NCBI RefSeq assembly: GCF_003049725.1
Contig: NZ_QAGM01000018.1
Coordinates: 1-64,000 of the forward strand
Direction of reading: 5' to 3'
Source: Oceanimonas marisflavi
GTDB lineage: Bacteria > Pseudomonadota > Gammaproteobacteria > Enterobacterales > Aeromonadaceae
DNA length: 64,000 nucleotides
In this document: piece by piece, positions 1 through 7,458 of the stretch
How positions within the stretch are numbered: position 1 is the first letter of the stretch
Layout of the letters: the number at the start of each line of letters is the position of its first letter
The notes under the pieces: generated by a model
The model's input: the letters and a program-made list of their open reading frames with translations, nothing else
Told to the model about the DNA's origin: nothing
Databases searched by the model: none
Made by a program: the position numbers and the translations under genes

Positions 1-126
1 CTCATTTGCTTGGCTGGAGAAGTGTCGGAGGCTGTGGAAGAACTGCGAGCGCAAGCTCAATACGAGCTTGCAGTTCATCCACTTGGCATTTTTGGTTTTG
101 CTATTACGGAGATCGTAAACAGGTTC
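1..126 (+). mobile_element. IS5-family insertion sequence, right end, inserted in cas3
   Basis: The terminal bases read GATCGTAAACAGGTTC (111-126); seen from outside this is an inverted repeat beginning GAACCTGTTTACGATC, the kind of end seen in IS5 relatives. It is followed directly by TAA (127-129), which fits the TNA target duplicated by the ISL2/IS427 groups. The left end and the other copy of the target lie outside the window, so the boundary at 126 is inferred. The cas3 stop codon TAG (128-126 on the minus strand) is made from two target bases plus the first IS base. Confidence 0.7.
2..118 (+). CDS. IS5-family transposase, C-terminal fragment (cut by window start)
   Basis: Frame 2 of the first 118 bases has no start in the window and reads SFAWLEKCRRLWKNCERK, then LNTSLQFIHLAFLVLLLRRS and a TAA stop. 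This is the characteristic C-terminal tail of IS5-superfamily DDE transposases (ISL2/IS427/IS1031-like), which catalyse cut-and-paste movement of their own element. The rest of the gene lies left of the window. Only 8 bases separate the stop from the inferred element end, as expected for a compact IS. It is convergent with cas3, whose reading frame ends at the element boundary. Family assignment is by recognition of the tail; the exact subgroup is not secure. Confidence 0.85.
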   Translation, partial: SFAWLEKCRRLWKNCERKLNTSLQFIHLAFLVLLLRRS

Positions 127-1313
127 TAAGAAGTTCCGGCTTTATCAGCGGGGAGCAAGGCTTCCTGAAATTGCTCGTTCATTTCTCGGGCACCATGGGC
201 CAGCACTATGCTGGGGCGGCTGCCTTGCACCGATAACATCTGCAGATAATGGCCAGCTACGCGGGAAAACATGGCATTGGAAGTCGCCATGGTGGGCAAA
301 CCAAAATAAAAACCATCAGCTTCACCCTGCTGCAACAATCGATGGGTCAGCGCCAGTGCCGCCTCTGTTTTGCCAGCGCCAGTCACGTCTTCAAGAATGA
401 ATAACTGGGGGCCGGCAGCCAGAGACACCGATTCTGCCCATGCCTGCAAGGGAGTAGGTTCAAAACCAAAATGAGACTTAATAGAGATAAACGGTTGCAC
501 ACTAACAGGCTGGTTCAGCTCCGTTGCCGCCAGTGCTTGCCGGGCTTTGTCCTGTGCAACAGGCCAATACTCATCGAGCGTATAACCACCGGTTTGGTAC
601 TCAAAATGGGTTGTGTCGGAGCCAATCCAGTCACTTAAAATAGCCAAGCCGGATAAGTGCCAGCTCACCTGCCGAAAGCGAGTCAGCCACTCTTTATCGG
701 CCATTTGCTGCTCCGGCCACTCAACTTGCAGCAATGCCGCACAGTCCCGAATAAAGTCACAGGCGGCGCTGATATTTTCCTCATGACAGTAGTTTTTCAT
801 CGCCCTCGGCTGGTTACTCCGATTAATGGGGTAACCATGGTGGCCAAAGACCACATCAAACATGGCGTTCAGGCTGTCCAGAGCCGGACTGACTTGGGTG
901 AGATCAGTTTGCTTAAGTCCAAGCTCGGTACCTGATAAATGCCTGACCCGGCTGGCCTGCAACCAGAAAAAATAACCCAGCCTGTCGTGCCTGGCCTGAC
1001 GGCTGTCATAGCCAAACCTTGGCTGATAGTTAACCAGCGGAGAATCTGGGAAGTCAGCCAAATTCTGAAATGCCGATGCAAACTTGCCAAGGTCGTGCAG
1101 CATGAGAAAAAAGGTAAACAGCAACCTCAGTTGCGCAGGAGAAATATTGAGGAATGCCGCCAGGCTTCTGGTCAGCGGATCGTGTTCATCCAGCAGCCAC
1201 CAGCCCACTGCTGCTACATCGAGGCAGTGATAAGGCAACAAGTGATAGTCTGCTCCGGACTCTTTTTCATCCTTACTGGCCTTGCCCCAATACAGAAAAT
1301 AACTGGCATTCAT
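126..1313 (-). pseudogene. cas3: CRISPR-associated nuclease/helicase Cas3 (type I-E), truncated by IS insertion
   Basis: Cas3 is the HD nuclease and SF2 helicase that degrades DNA marked by Cascade. The visible 395 residues open with YFLYWGKASKDEKE and HLLPYHCLDVAAVGWW, very like E. coli type I-E Cas3. The HD motif LMLHDLGKFASAF follows near residue 65 and Walker A VTGAGKTEAALAL near residue 310. The frame stops just after helicase motif Ia at AGTS, where full-length type I-E Cas3 (about 880-900 residues) would continue. The stop coincides with the IS5 end, so the helicase half is cut off or lies left of the IS. The start at 1313 is preferred over an upstream ATG because AAGGAAAACAG lies just before it. 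Confidence 0.88.
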
Positions 1314-1410
1314 TCTGTTTTCCTTTTGTTTGCTGCGCTTACTTTGGTGCATTCCGGCCCTTAAGCCAATCCTGTGCAAAAACACATGTCGCCTCACTTT
1401 ACAGGTCTGC

Positions 1411-2247
1411 TCAAAACAACCACTCCTTCACCTCCTCGTAATTGGCGAGGATCAGCTGTTGGGCGGCGGGGTTGATGTCGAGCATTTTGGTGTTTATCTG
1501 CATTTCTCTGACTAAATAACCAGCAAGAGCGGCGCGGGTGTTGATTTTCAGCTGACCATGTTGCATGGCGTAGTCATGTATCAGGGCTTGTTGTTGCTCA
1601 GGAAGTAAACGCGGATCGGGAATGATGATGAGAGTAATCTGTGTATTCCAGCCAGTATCGGGAGGCAGCGGTGCCAGCTGTTTGCCTTCCGGTATTGGCG
1701 TGCCGTGAAAGCGGCTGAGCACAAAGTCACGGTAGTTTTGTGCTTTTTCACAGCAGGCCCGCAGATGCCAGCGGCTACCGGTATTCACAAAACGTACCGG
1801 TACAATAATGCGGCCGTCACGCTCACAGCTGCTTACGGCGCCGTAATCCACATCCAGCCGTTCGCCCTGGCGAAGGGCTCGCACCAGGGGGCGGATTACC
1901 TGCGGAGACACGTTTCTGGCCGGCGGCAGCAGAATGGCATGTTCCAGCCGGTAGCCCGGAGCGTTGGGCATGGCGTGGGCGCTCTGGCCGGTCATCCAGT
2001 TGAGATATTCAGCCACGTCACCGGAGATATAAACAGGATTAAAGCTGGCGGAAGGCACATAGCCTCTGCGAGACGCGCAATATTCCAGGTTACCGGCATG
2101 CTCCTGCTGATATTGATTAATATCCTTGCTGGCCTGCTGCCGGCTCAGGCCAAAAAACTGCCGCAAGTAACTGGTGGTGAACCGGCCTTCCCAGCAGGCG
2201 ATCAGCTCTGCCAGCCAGTAACGGCGACGGCGTTCGGTTTTTATCAT
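1411..2247 (-). CDS. WYL-domain transcriptional regulator next to cas3
   Basis: The 278-residue protein has an N-terminal winged-helix segment (about residues 10-55, with LSRQQASKDINQYQ) and a C-terminal WYL-type domain (about 120-200, with the core WHLRACCEKAQNYRDFVLSR). WYL proteins bind DNA and sense nucleic-acid-like ligands, and many sit beside CRISPR-Cas or other defence genes. It lies 97 bases upstream of cas3 in the same direction, so it may control that operon. Target and ligand cannot be read from sequence. The gene appears intact although cas3 is broken, so it may now be an orphan regulator. Confidence 0.82.
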   Translation of the reverse strand: MIKTERRRRYWLAELIACWEGRFTTSYLRQFFGLSRQQASKDINQYQQEHAGNLEYCASRRGYVPSASFNPVYISGDVAEYLNWMTGQSAHAMPNAPGYRLEHAILLPPARNVSPQVIRPLVRALRQGERLDVDYGAVSSCERDGRIIVPVRFVNTGSRWHLRACCEKAQNYRDFVLSRFHGTPIPEGKQLAPLPPDTGWNTQITLIIIPDPRLLPEQQQALIHDYAMQHGQLKINTRAALAGYLVREMQINTKMLDINPAAQQLILANYEEVKEWLF

Positions 2248-2356
2248 GGCGTTCGTGCTTTTTGTTTTTCGCCATTAAAAGCATTTGGCACGGAAATAAC
2301 AAGAGCCACTGTGCAAAAATGAAAATACCGACACGCAAAATGCAGCGAACCGCTTA

Positions 2357-2390
2357 TAAAAAAACCCCGGCAAGCCGGGGTTAAAAAGAG
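2357..2390 (-). terminator. Rho-independent terminator after htpX
   Basis: AACCCCGGC-AA-GCCGGGGTT (2363-2382) forms a 9-bp GC-rich stem; on the minus strand it is followed by seven T residues. It lies about 35 bases past the htpX stop. A run of T on the other side also allows rightward termination. Confidence 0.85.
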
Positions 2391-2416
2391 ACCAAACTAC
2401 AGGGTTATTGCAACTA

Positions 2417-3292
2417 TTAACGGTGTTCGCGCAGCACCTGAATGCGTTTTTCCAGCGGCGGGTGGCTCATAAACAGCTCGCTCTGTTGCTTGCCGTTGAT
2501 GCCAAAGGCCGCGAGGGAGCCTTCCAGCTGGGACTCGTGGCCGTGGCGCAGACGCTCGAGGGCAGCCACCATCTTGTCGCGGCCAGCCAGGCGGGCGCCG
2601 CCTTCGTCGGCACGGTATTCGCGCTGACGGCTGAACCACATCACGATAATGGAGGCCAGAATGCCGAACAGCAGCTCCAGGATCATCACGGTCACGAAGT
2701 AGGCAATGCCACCCATGCCGCCGCCTTCTTCCTCTTCATCGCTGCTGAGAAAGTTGCTGATCACATCGGCCACAATGCGGGCGAAGAACATCACAAAGGT
2801 GTTGACCACGCCCTGAATGAGGGTGAGGGTGACCATGTCGCCATTGGCAATGTGGCTCACCTCGTGGGCCAGCACGGCCTCGGCTTCGTCCCGGCTCATG
2901 CTGTACATCAGGCCGGTAGACACCGCCACCAGCGAGCTGTTGCGGCTGGCGCCGGTGGCAAAGGCGTTCATGTCGGGGGAGTCGTAAATGCCCACTTCGG
3001 GCATGCCAATGCCGGCCTGCTGGGCCTGACGCTGCACCGTGCTAACCAGCCAGTGCTCCATTTCGTTGCGGGGCTGTTCAATCACCTGCACGCCATAGCT
3101 GCGCTTGGCCATCCACTTGGATATCAGCAGCGAAATGGTGGCGCCGCCAAAACCGAACACGGCACAGAACACCAGCAAACCACCCACGCTGCTGCGATCA
3201 ATGCCCAATACCGAAAACACTATGTTCAGTACCACACCCAGCACCAGCACCACGGCCAGGTTGGTGGCAATAAACAACAGTACGCGTTTCAT
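2417..3292 (-). CDS. htpX: Protease HtpX, inner-membrane zinc metalloprotease
   Basis: HtpX is an inner-membrane M48 endopeptidase that, with FtsH, clears misfolded membrane proteins. The 291-residue product has two N-terminal membrane segments (about 4-28 and 36-57), the zinc motif HEVSH at residues 143-147, and a second pair of hydrophobic segments (about 155-175 and 190-215). The downstream [12 protein letters not shown] supplies the third zinc ligand. Length matches E. coli HtpX (293). The leader carries a heat-shock-like promoter (3324-3352) and the gene ends at a strong terminator, so it is probably transcribed alone. Confidence 0.97.
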   Translation of the reverse strand: MKRVLLFIATNLAVVLVLGVVLNIVFSVLGIDRSSVGGLLVFCAVFGFGGATISLLISKWMAKRSYGVQVIEQPRNEMEHWLVSTVQRQAQQAGIGMPEVGIYDSPDMNAFATGASRNSSLVAVSTGLMYSMSRDEAEAVLAHEVSHIANGDMVTLTLIQGVVNTFVMFFARIVADVISNFLSSDEEEEGGGMGGIAYFVTVMILELLFGILASIIVMWFSRQREYRADEGGARLAGRDKMVAALERLRHGHESQLEGSLAAFGINGKQQSELFMSHPPLEKRIQVLREHR

Positions 3293-3323
3293 AACCTTAT
3301 CCTTACATCAGGGAACTCCAGAC

Positions 3324-3352
3324 ATAATATGTCCGGTTACGGGAATTTCAAG
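3324..3352 (-). promoter_or_regulatory. htpX promoter, sigma70/sigma32-like
   Basis: On the minus strand CTTGAAA (3352-3346) is followed after 16 bases by TATTAT (3329-3324), 32 bases before the htpX start. CTTGAAA is a perfect sigma32 -35 element and TTGAAA-16-TATTAT is also a good sigma70 match. htpX is heat-induced in E. coli, so a mixed promoter is plausible. The -10 region overlaps a small palindrome, GACATAATATGTC. Confidence 0.6.
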
Positions 3353-3366
3353 ATGACCATGATGAA

Positions 3367-4050
3367 TTATTTAAGCAGCGGAGCCAAATCAATAAAGCCC
3401 TCGGCGGTTTCGGCTTCCTCCTCGGTGAGCCTGGGCATCTCGCCCAAAAAAGGAGCATGAATGAGTTGCTTGAGGGTGGCGGCGTTTTCTTCATAGTGGC
3501 TCATGTGTTCATCCACCCGGTTCAGCACCCAGCCGGCCACCACCAGGCCGTCGTGACGAATGGCTTCCAGGCTGAGCAGGGCGTGGTTAATGCAGCCCAG
3601 CCGGGCGCCCACCACCAGGATCACCGGCAGGTGCTCCTTTTTTACCCAGTCGGAAAGAAAATGTCCCTGACCCAGTGGCAGGCGCCAGCCGCCGGCCCCT
3701 TCGGCAAAAATCCAGTCGGCGGTGGTTTCCCTGAGCCGGGTCAGGCCCTCGGCTATGCAGGGCAACGCAATTACCTCGCCCGCCTGCTCGGCGGCAATGT
3801 GCGGAGCAATGGCCGGCGCAAAGGCATAGGGGTTGTGCATGGCGTAGGGCAGTTTGATGCTGGACTCGGCCTGCAGGGTAAGGGCGTCTTCGTTTTTCAG
3901 CTTGCCGTTTATCAGTTCGCACCCCGAGGCGACGGGTTTGTAGCCCAGCACCTGCTTGCCCGCCTCTTTGGCGGCGCGCATCAGGGCGCGGGTAATAAAG
4001 GTTTTACCCACTTCGGTGTCGGTGCCGGTTACAAAAAAGGTTTTAGCCAT
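3367..4050 (-). CDS. bioD: ATP-dependent dethiobiotin synthetase BioD
   Basis: BioD closes the ureido ring of dethiobiotin from 7,8-diaminopelargonic acid, CO2 and ATP in the cytoplasm. The 227-residue protein starts MAKTFFVTGTDTEVGKTF, with the P-loop GTDTEVGKT at residues 8-16, and has the family GYKPVASGCE segment near residue 40 and the EGAGGWRLPL segment near residue 117. It is the last gene of bioB-F-C-D and overlaps bioC by 8 bases, so translation is likely coupled. Length is normal for the family. Confidence 0.97.
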   Translation of the reverse strand: MAKTFFVTGTDTEVGKTFITRALMRAAKEAGKQVLGYKPVASGCELINGKLKNEDALTLQAESSIKLPYAMHNPYAFAPAIAPHIAAEQAGEVIALPCIAEGLTRLRETTADWIFAEGAGGWRLPLGQGHFLSDWVKKEHLPVILVVGARLGCINHALLSLEAIRHDGLVVAGWVLNRVDEHMSHYEENAATLKQLIHAPFLGEMPRLTEEEAETAEGFIDLAPLLK

Positions 4051-4798
4051 AAATCACTCCATATGCCAGCCGGTAGGTGGCCACACAGTGGCCCTGTTGG
4101 TTTTTAGGATAGATGAGATTAAGCCGCTGCCAGGCGTTTCTGCCCAGCAAGCCGGTCCGGCGGCGGCCGTTAATCTGGTTGGCGCCAATGCCCTTGAGAT
4201 CGAGCAGCAGACCCTTGAGCTCGGGATAAAACAGCTGCTCGGTGGCGGTGTGCAGTTGCCACTGCCGGCCGGTGGCGGCGAGATGCTCATGCAGCAGCGG
4301 CGCAGTAATAAAACGGTTGATATGGGCGTGATCATCCAGAGCTTGCCAGCTTTCGGCCAGCTCTGCGAGGCTGCCGTCCAGCAGAGTGGAAAACACCATG
4401 ACCCCGCCGGGCCTGAGCCGGGCACTCCAGTTAGTCAGCCAGGCGGCGGTGTCGTTGCTCCACTGCATGCACAAATTGGCAAAAATGAAGTCGAGACTGT
4501 GCTCGGTCAGGGGCGGCGCGTCCATGTCGGCGCACAGGGGAATAATGTCGGCCCGGGTGGCGGCCTGTTGCAGCATGGCCGGAGAAAGATCCAGCGCCAG
4601 CAAGTGTTGTGCCCGCTGTTTCAGCATGGGGGCAAACCAGCCGCTGCCACAACCCAGATCCAGCCCGGTATGTGCCCACGCCGGCAGATATGTCAGCAGC
4701 GCCTCGCCGCTGCGCCGCTGCAGGGCGTTATGACGGTCGTAGCTGGTAGCCGCCCGGCTGAAGGCGGCGGCCACTCTGTGTTTGTCGACCTGTTGCAT
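4043..4798 (-). CDS. bioC: Malonyl-ACP O-methyltransferase BioC
   Basis: BioC methylates the free carboxyl of malonyl-ACP using S-adenosylmethionine, which disguises it so that fatty-acid synthase can build pimeloyl-ACP methyl ester. The 251-residue protein shows SAM motif I GLDLGCGSGWF near residue 46, the following acidic strand ALDLSPAM, and the AAAFSRAATSYDRHNALQ N-terminus typical of BioC. It overlaps bioD by 8 bases. No bioH or other pimeloyl-ACP esterase is in this window, so the demethylating step must be encoded elsewhere. Confidence 0.95.
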   Translation of the reverse strand: MQQVDKHRVAAAFSRAATSYDRHNALQRRSGEALLTYLPAWAHTGLDLGCGSGWFAPMLKQRAQHLLALDLSPAMLQQAATRADIIPLCADMDAPPLTEHSLDFIFANLCMQWSNDTAAWLTNWSARLRPGGVMVFSTLLDGSLAELAESWQALDDHAHINRFITAPLLHEHLAATGRQWQLHTATEQLFYPELKGLLLDLKGIGANQINGRRRTGLLGRNAWQRLNLIYPKNQQGHCVATYRLAYGVIYG

Positions 4799-4813
4799 GG
4801 GGTTCTCCGGAAA

Positions 4814-4846
4814 TCAGCTATAAGCCATAAGCTGTCAGCTGTAAGT
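4814..4846. repeat. AGCTRTAAGC-type dispersed repeat, copy A
   Basis: Tandem variants of AGCTATAAGC / AGCTGTCAGC / AGCTGTAAG lie between bioC and bioF. The same degenerate decamer series occurs at 6158-6192, 6280-6312 and 21063-21130, always in gaps between co-directional genes. No coding potential is seen. Confidence 0.7.
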
Positions 4847-4849
4847 AAG

Positions 4850-4942
4850 GTCATTCCGGCCTTCGAGCCGGAATCTATTCTGCAGGCGGTTGTGTACTCA
4901 AGTTCATACGGCCCTGGACTCCCGCCTTCGCGGGAGTGACGT
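4850..4942. repeat. Two REP-like palindromes in the bioF-bioC gap
   Basis: CATTCCGGCCTTCGAGCCGGAAT (split stem ATTCCGGC / GCCGGAAT) and ACTCCCGCCTTCGCGGGAGT (stem ACTCCCGC / GCGGGAGT) form short stable hairpins. A similar element is used as the terminator at 31185-31223. They resemble the widespread REP-type intergenic palindromes of gammaproteobacteria. Confidence 0.6.
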
Positions 4943-4945
4943 TGT

Positions 4946-5020
4946 TTTGTAGGCCCCAATTTATTGGGGCAATGGCATCGCCTGCTGGCCGGCTTGCCCG
5001 GCTGAAGCCGGGCCTACAAA
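4946..5020. repeat. BIME-like paired hairpins bounded by TGTAGGCC, copy 1
   Basis: The element begins TTTGTAGGCCCC and ends GGGCCTACAAA, so its outer ends are inverted copies. Each end carries a hairpin: CCCCAATTTATTGGGG at the left and CCCGGCTGAAGCCGGG at the right. The bioF stop codon (5014-5016) lies inside the right end. A second element of the same design sits at 49541-49634. Confidence 0.6.
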
Positions 5021-6150
5021 GCACTGTGCAGGGCATCAATCAGCCGCTGCACGTCTGCCTGAGTGTGGGCGGCGCTCAGGGTAATGCGCAGCCGGGCCGA
5101 GCCTTTGGGCACGGTGGGCGGACGAATGGCGCCGGTCCACAGGCCCTGTTGTTTAAGCGCGGCGGCAAGCCTGAGGGTGGCGGCTTCTTCCCCCACCACC
5201 AGAGGCTGAATGGCGGTGGCCGAGGGCAACAGCGTAAGCGGCAGACCGGACACACCGTCACGAAACTGCGCCACCAGCTCGCGCAGGTGGGCCCGTTTGT
5301 CGTCGGCCTTGCGCACCAGGCGTACGGCGGCGAGCACGGCGGCGGCCTGGGGTGGCGGCAAGTGCGTGCTGTAGATATAGCTGCGGCCGAAATTGTGCAG
5401 ATATTCCACCAGCTCCCGGCTACCGCCCACAAAGGCGCCGCTGACTCCCAGCGCCTTGCCAAAAGTGCCCATAAAGACGTTCACATCGCTGGCTGCAAGG
5501 CCCTGTTCAGCGAGTGTGCCCCTGCCCTCTTCTCCCAGCACACCCAGGCCGTGGGCGTCGTCTATCATCAGCCAGTTGCCGCTTTGCCTGGCCAGCCGCA
5601 CCAGCCCGGGCCAGGGCGCGGTGTCGCCGTCCATGCTGAACACACCTTCCGACACAATCAGCCCGGCGGCGGGCTTGAGCTTGGCTGCCAGCGCATTCAT
5701 GTCGTTATGGGCAAAGCGCACCATGCGCGCCGGGCTTAACAGGCCGGCTTCCTGCAGGGAGGCATGGTTGAGCCTGTCCTGCCACAGGGTGTGCTCCTTA
5801 CCCAGCAGCGCCTTGATAACCGCCTGATTGGCGGAAAACCCCGAGCTGAACAGCATCACAGCTCCAAGTCCCAGCCAGTCGCACAGCTCGGCTTCAAGCT
5901 CCCTGTGAATGGCCTGATGGCCCACCACCAGCGGCGAGGCCACGGCACCCACGCCATAGTCCCGCGCCGCCTGCTCACTGGCGGCCAGCAGCTCGGGAGC
6001 CCGGCTCAGGCCCAGATAATCATTGCCGGCAAAGTTGAGGTAGTGTTTGCCACCGGCATACAGGCAGCGACCGTCCACCCGCTCGATAACCGGCAAACTC
6101 CGTTTCAGCCCGGCGGCGTCGCGCTCGGCAAGAGACAAATTAAAAGGCAT
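5014..6150 (-). CDS. bioF: 8-amino-7-oxononanoate synthase BioF
   Basis: BioF is a pyridoxal-phosphate enzyme that condenses pimeloyl-ACP with alanine to give 8-amino-7-oxononanoate. The 378-residue protein has the AONS hallmarks: FAGNDYLGLSRAPEL near residue 40, MLFSSGFSANQAVI near 100, DDAHGLGVLG near 197 and the lysine region VFMGTFGKALGVSGAFVGG near 230, which carries the Schiff-base lysine. It sits between bioB and bioC; both flanking gaps hold dispersed repeats. Its last codons lie in a BIME-like palindrome, so the C-terminus may vary between strains. Confidence 0.97.
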   Translation of the reverse strand: MPFNLSLAERDAAGLKRSLPVIERVDGRCLYAGGKHYLNFAGNDYLGLSRAPELLAASEQAARDYGVGAVASPLVVGHQAIHRELEAELCDWLGLGAVMLFSSGFSANQAVIKALLGKEHTLWQDRLNHASLQEAGLLSPARMVRFAHNDMNALAAKLKPAAGLIVSEGVFSMDGDTAPWPGLVRLARQSGNWLMIDDAHGLGVLGEEGRGTLAEQGLAASDVNVFMGTFGKALGVSGAFVGGSRELVEYLHNFGRSYIYSTHLPPPQAAAVLAAVRLVRKADDKRAHLRELVAQFRDGVSGLPLTLLPSATAIQPLVVGEEAATLRLAAALKQQGLWTGAIRPPTVPKGSARLRITLSAAHTQADVQRLIDALHSAL

Positions 6151-6157
6151 TTTAAAA

Positions 6158-6192
6158 CCAGCTGTAAGCTATAAGCCGTAAGCTGTCAGCAG
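6158..6192. repeat. AGCTRTAAGC-type dispersed repeat, copy B
   Basis: Units AGCTGTAAGC, TATAAGCCGT and AAGCTGTCAGC follow one another just upstream of bioF. Copy C (6280-6312) in the same gap is in the opposite orientation, giving a 155-bp inverted pair. Confidence 0.7.
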
Positions 6193-6279
6193 CCCGTGCC
6201 GAGAGTGGGATTTATGATCACCGCAGGCAACTGAGTTTCTGCAGAACAAACAACGTTGATCACAAACCACATCCATCGA

Positions 6280-6312
6280 CTTACAGCTTAAAGCTGATAG
6301 CTTACAGCTGTG
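6280..6312. repeat. AGCTRTAAGC-type dispersed repeat, copy C (inverted)
   Basis: CTTACAGCTTAAAGCTGATAG and then CTTACAGCTGTG are the reverse complement of the unit seen in copies A, B and D. It lies immediately downstream of the bioB stop and faces copy B. Confidence 0.7.
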
Positions 6313-6315
6313 TGT

Positions 6316-7347
6316 TCAGGCTTCGTAATACAACGGCTTGGGCGCGTTCTGCTCGGCAATCTGCTCGTGCAGCTCGATTTCCGCCATTTCGTCCGGCTTC
6401 TGGCTGGCGCCGCTGGGGCGCAGGCCCAGCCGCTTGAACAGCTGCATGTCGCTGTTTTCATCCGGGTTGGGGGTGGTGAGCAGCTTGCAGCCATAAAAGA
6501 TGGAGTTGGCGCCGGCCATAAAGCACATGGCCTGCATTTGCTCGTTCATCTTCTCGCGGCCGGCGGAGAGCCGCACATGGCTTTTTGGCATCAGAATACG
6601 GGCCACGGCAATGGTGCGGATAAAGTCGAAGTCGTCGAGATCTTCCTGGTTTTCCAGGGGCGTGCCCTTCACCTTGACCAGCATATTGATGGGTACGCTT
6701 TCGGGCTGACGCGGCAGGTTGGCCAGGGCCAGCAGCAGGCCGGCGCGGTCTTCCGGGCTTTCCCCCAGGCCCACAATACCACCGGAGCACACTTTCATGC
6801 CCGCTTCACGCACGTTTTCCAGGGTGTTGAGCCGGTCGGCATAAGTGCGGGTGGTAATGATGTCGCCGTAGAACTCGGGGCTGGTGTCGAGGTTGTGGTT
6901 GTAATAGTCAAGCCCGGCCTCGGCCAGCCGGCCGGCCTGCTCGGCGTTGAGCATGCCCAGGGTCATGCAGGTTTCCAGCCCCATGGCTTTCACTTCCTGC
7001 ACCATTTTCACCAGATAGGGCATGTCGCGCTCTTTGGGGTTGCGCCAGGCCGCGCCCATGCAGAACCGGCTGGAGCCGTTTACCTTGGCCTCGCGGGCCC
7101 GCTCCAGCACCTTTTCCACTTCCATCAGCCGCTCGGTTTCCAGACCGGTGTTGTAGCGGGCGCTCTGGGGGCAGTATTTGCAGTCTTCCGGGCAGGCGCC
7201 AGTCTTGATGGAAAGCAGGGTGCTTACCTGCACTTCATTGGGGTCGAAATTGGCCCTGTGCACCTGCTGCGCTTCAAACAGCAGGTCGAAAAAGGGGCGG
7301 TCAAACAGTTCGAGCACCTGCTCGCGGGTCCAGGGTGTACGGCTCAT
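6316..7347 (-). CDS. bioB: Biotin synthase BioB
   Basis: BioB is the radical-SAM enzyme that inserts sulfur into dethiobiotin to make biotin. From the chosen ATG at 7347 the protein is 343 residues, against 346 in E. coli; a longer frame exists upstream but runs through the bioA coding region. The radical-SAM cluster motif [11 protein letters not shown] lies near residue 50, and the second-cluster cysteines lie in [21 protein letters not shown] and [11 protein letters not shown]. It is the first gene of the leftward bio operon, with a promoter and probable operator in the gap to divergent bioA. Confidence 0.97.
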   Translation of the reverse strand: MSRTPWTREQVLELFDRPFFDLLFEAQQVHRANFDPNEVQVSTLLSIKTGACPEDCKYCPQSARYNTGLETERLMEVEKVLERAREAKVNGSSRFCMGAAWRNPKERDMPYLVKMVQEVKAMGLETCMTLGMLNAEQAGRLAEAGLDYYNHNLDTSPEFYGDIITTRTYADRLNTLENVREAGMKVCSGGIVGLGESPEDRAGLLLALANLPRQPESVPINMLVKVKGTPLENQEDLDDFDFIRTIAVARILMPKSHVRLSAGREKMNEQMQAMCFMAGANSIFYGCKLLTTPNPDENSDMQLFKRLGLRPSGASQKPDEMAEIELHEQIAEQNAPKPLYYEA

Positions 7348-7393
7348 GCTGAGGCCTTTTGCTTGATGTTTGTAAAAGTGTTTCGTCTGGCCA

Positions 7394-7421
7394 AGTGTAA
7401 GGGCCGGTGTTAGCCTGTCAA
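7394..7421 (-). promoter_or_regulatory. bioB operon promoter (sigma70)
   Basis: On the minus strand TTGACA (7421-7416), a 16-base spacer and TACACT (7399-7394) form a strong sigma70 promoter 47 bases upstream of the bioB start. The spacer lies within the inverted repeat at 7406-7436, consistent with repression by occlusion. Confidence 0.75.
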
Positions 7422-7436
7422 TCACAAACCAACACC
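7406..7436. promoter_or_regulatory. Probable BirA operator between bioB and bioA
   Basis: GGTGTTAGCC (7406-7415) and AACCAACACC (7427-7436) are near-inverted repeats separated by 11 bases and cover the -35/-10 spacer of the bioB promoter. In enterobacteria BirA with biotinoyl-AMP represses divergent bioA/bioB from one central operator. The half-sites and spacing differ from the E. coli 40-bp operator, so this is a position-based inference. Confidence 0.45.
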
Positions 7437-7458
7437 AAAGTTTACATTCGACCACTTT

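Noticed and set aside
126-1397. Use of the upstream ATG (1397) for cas3
   Set aside because: The extra 28 residues are unlike Cas3, and ATG 1313 has a good ribosome site and gives the family N-terminus.
1-2300. CRISPR repeat-spacer array near cas3
   Set aside because: No regularly spaced direct repeats of 25-40 bases are present in this region or elsewhere in the window.
2408-3460. 350-residue plus-strand frame opposite htpX
   Set aside because: Shadow of htpX with repetitive His/Gly/Ala composition.
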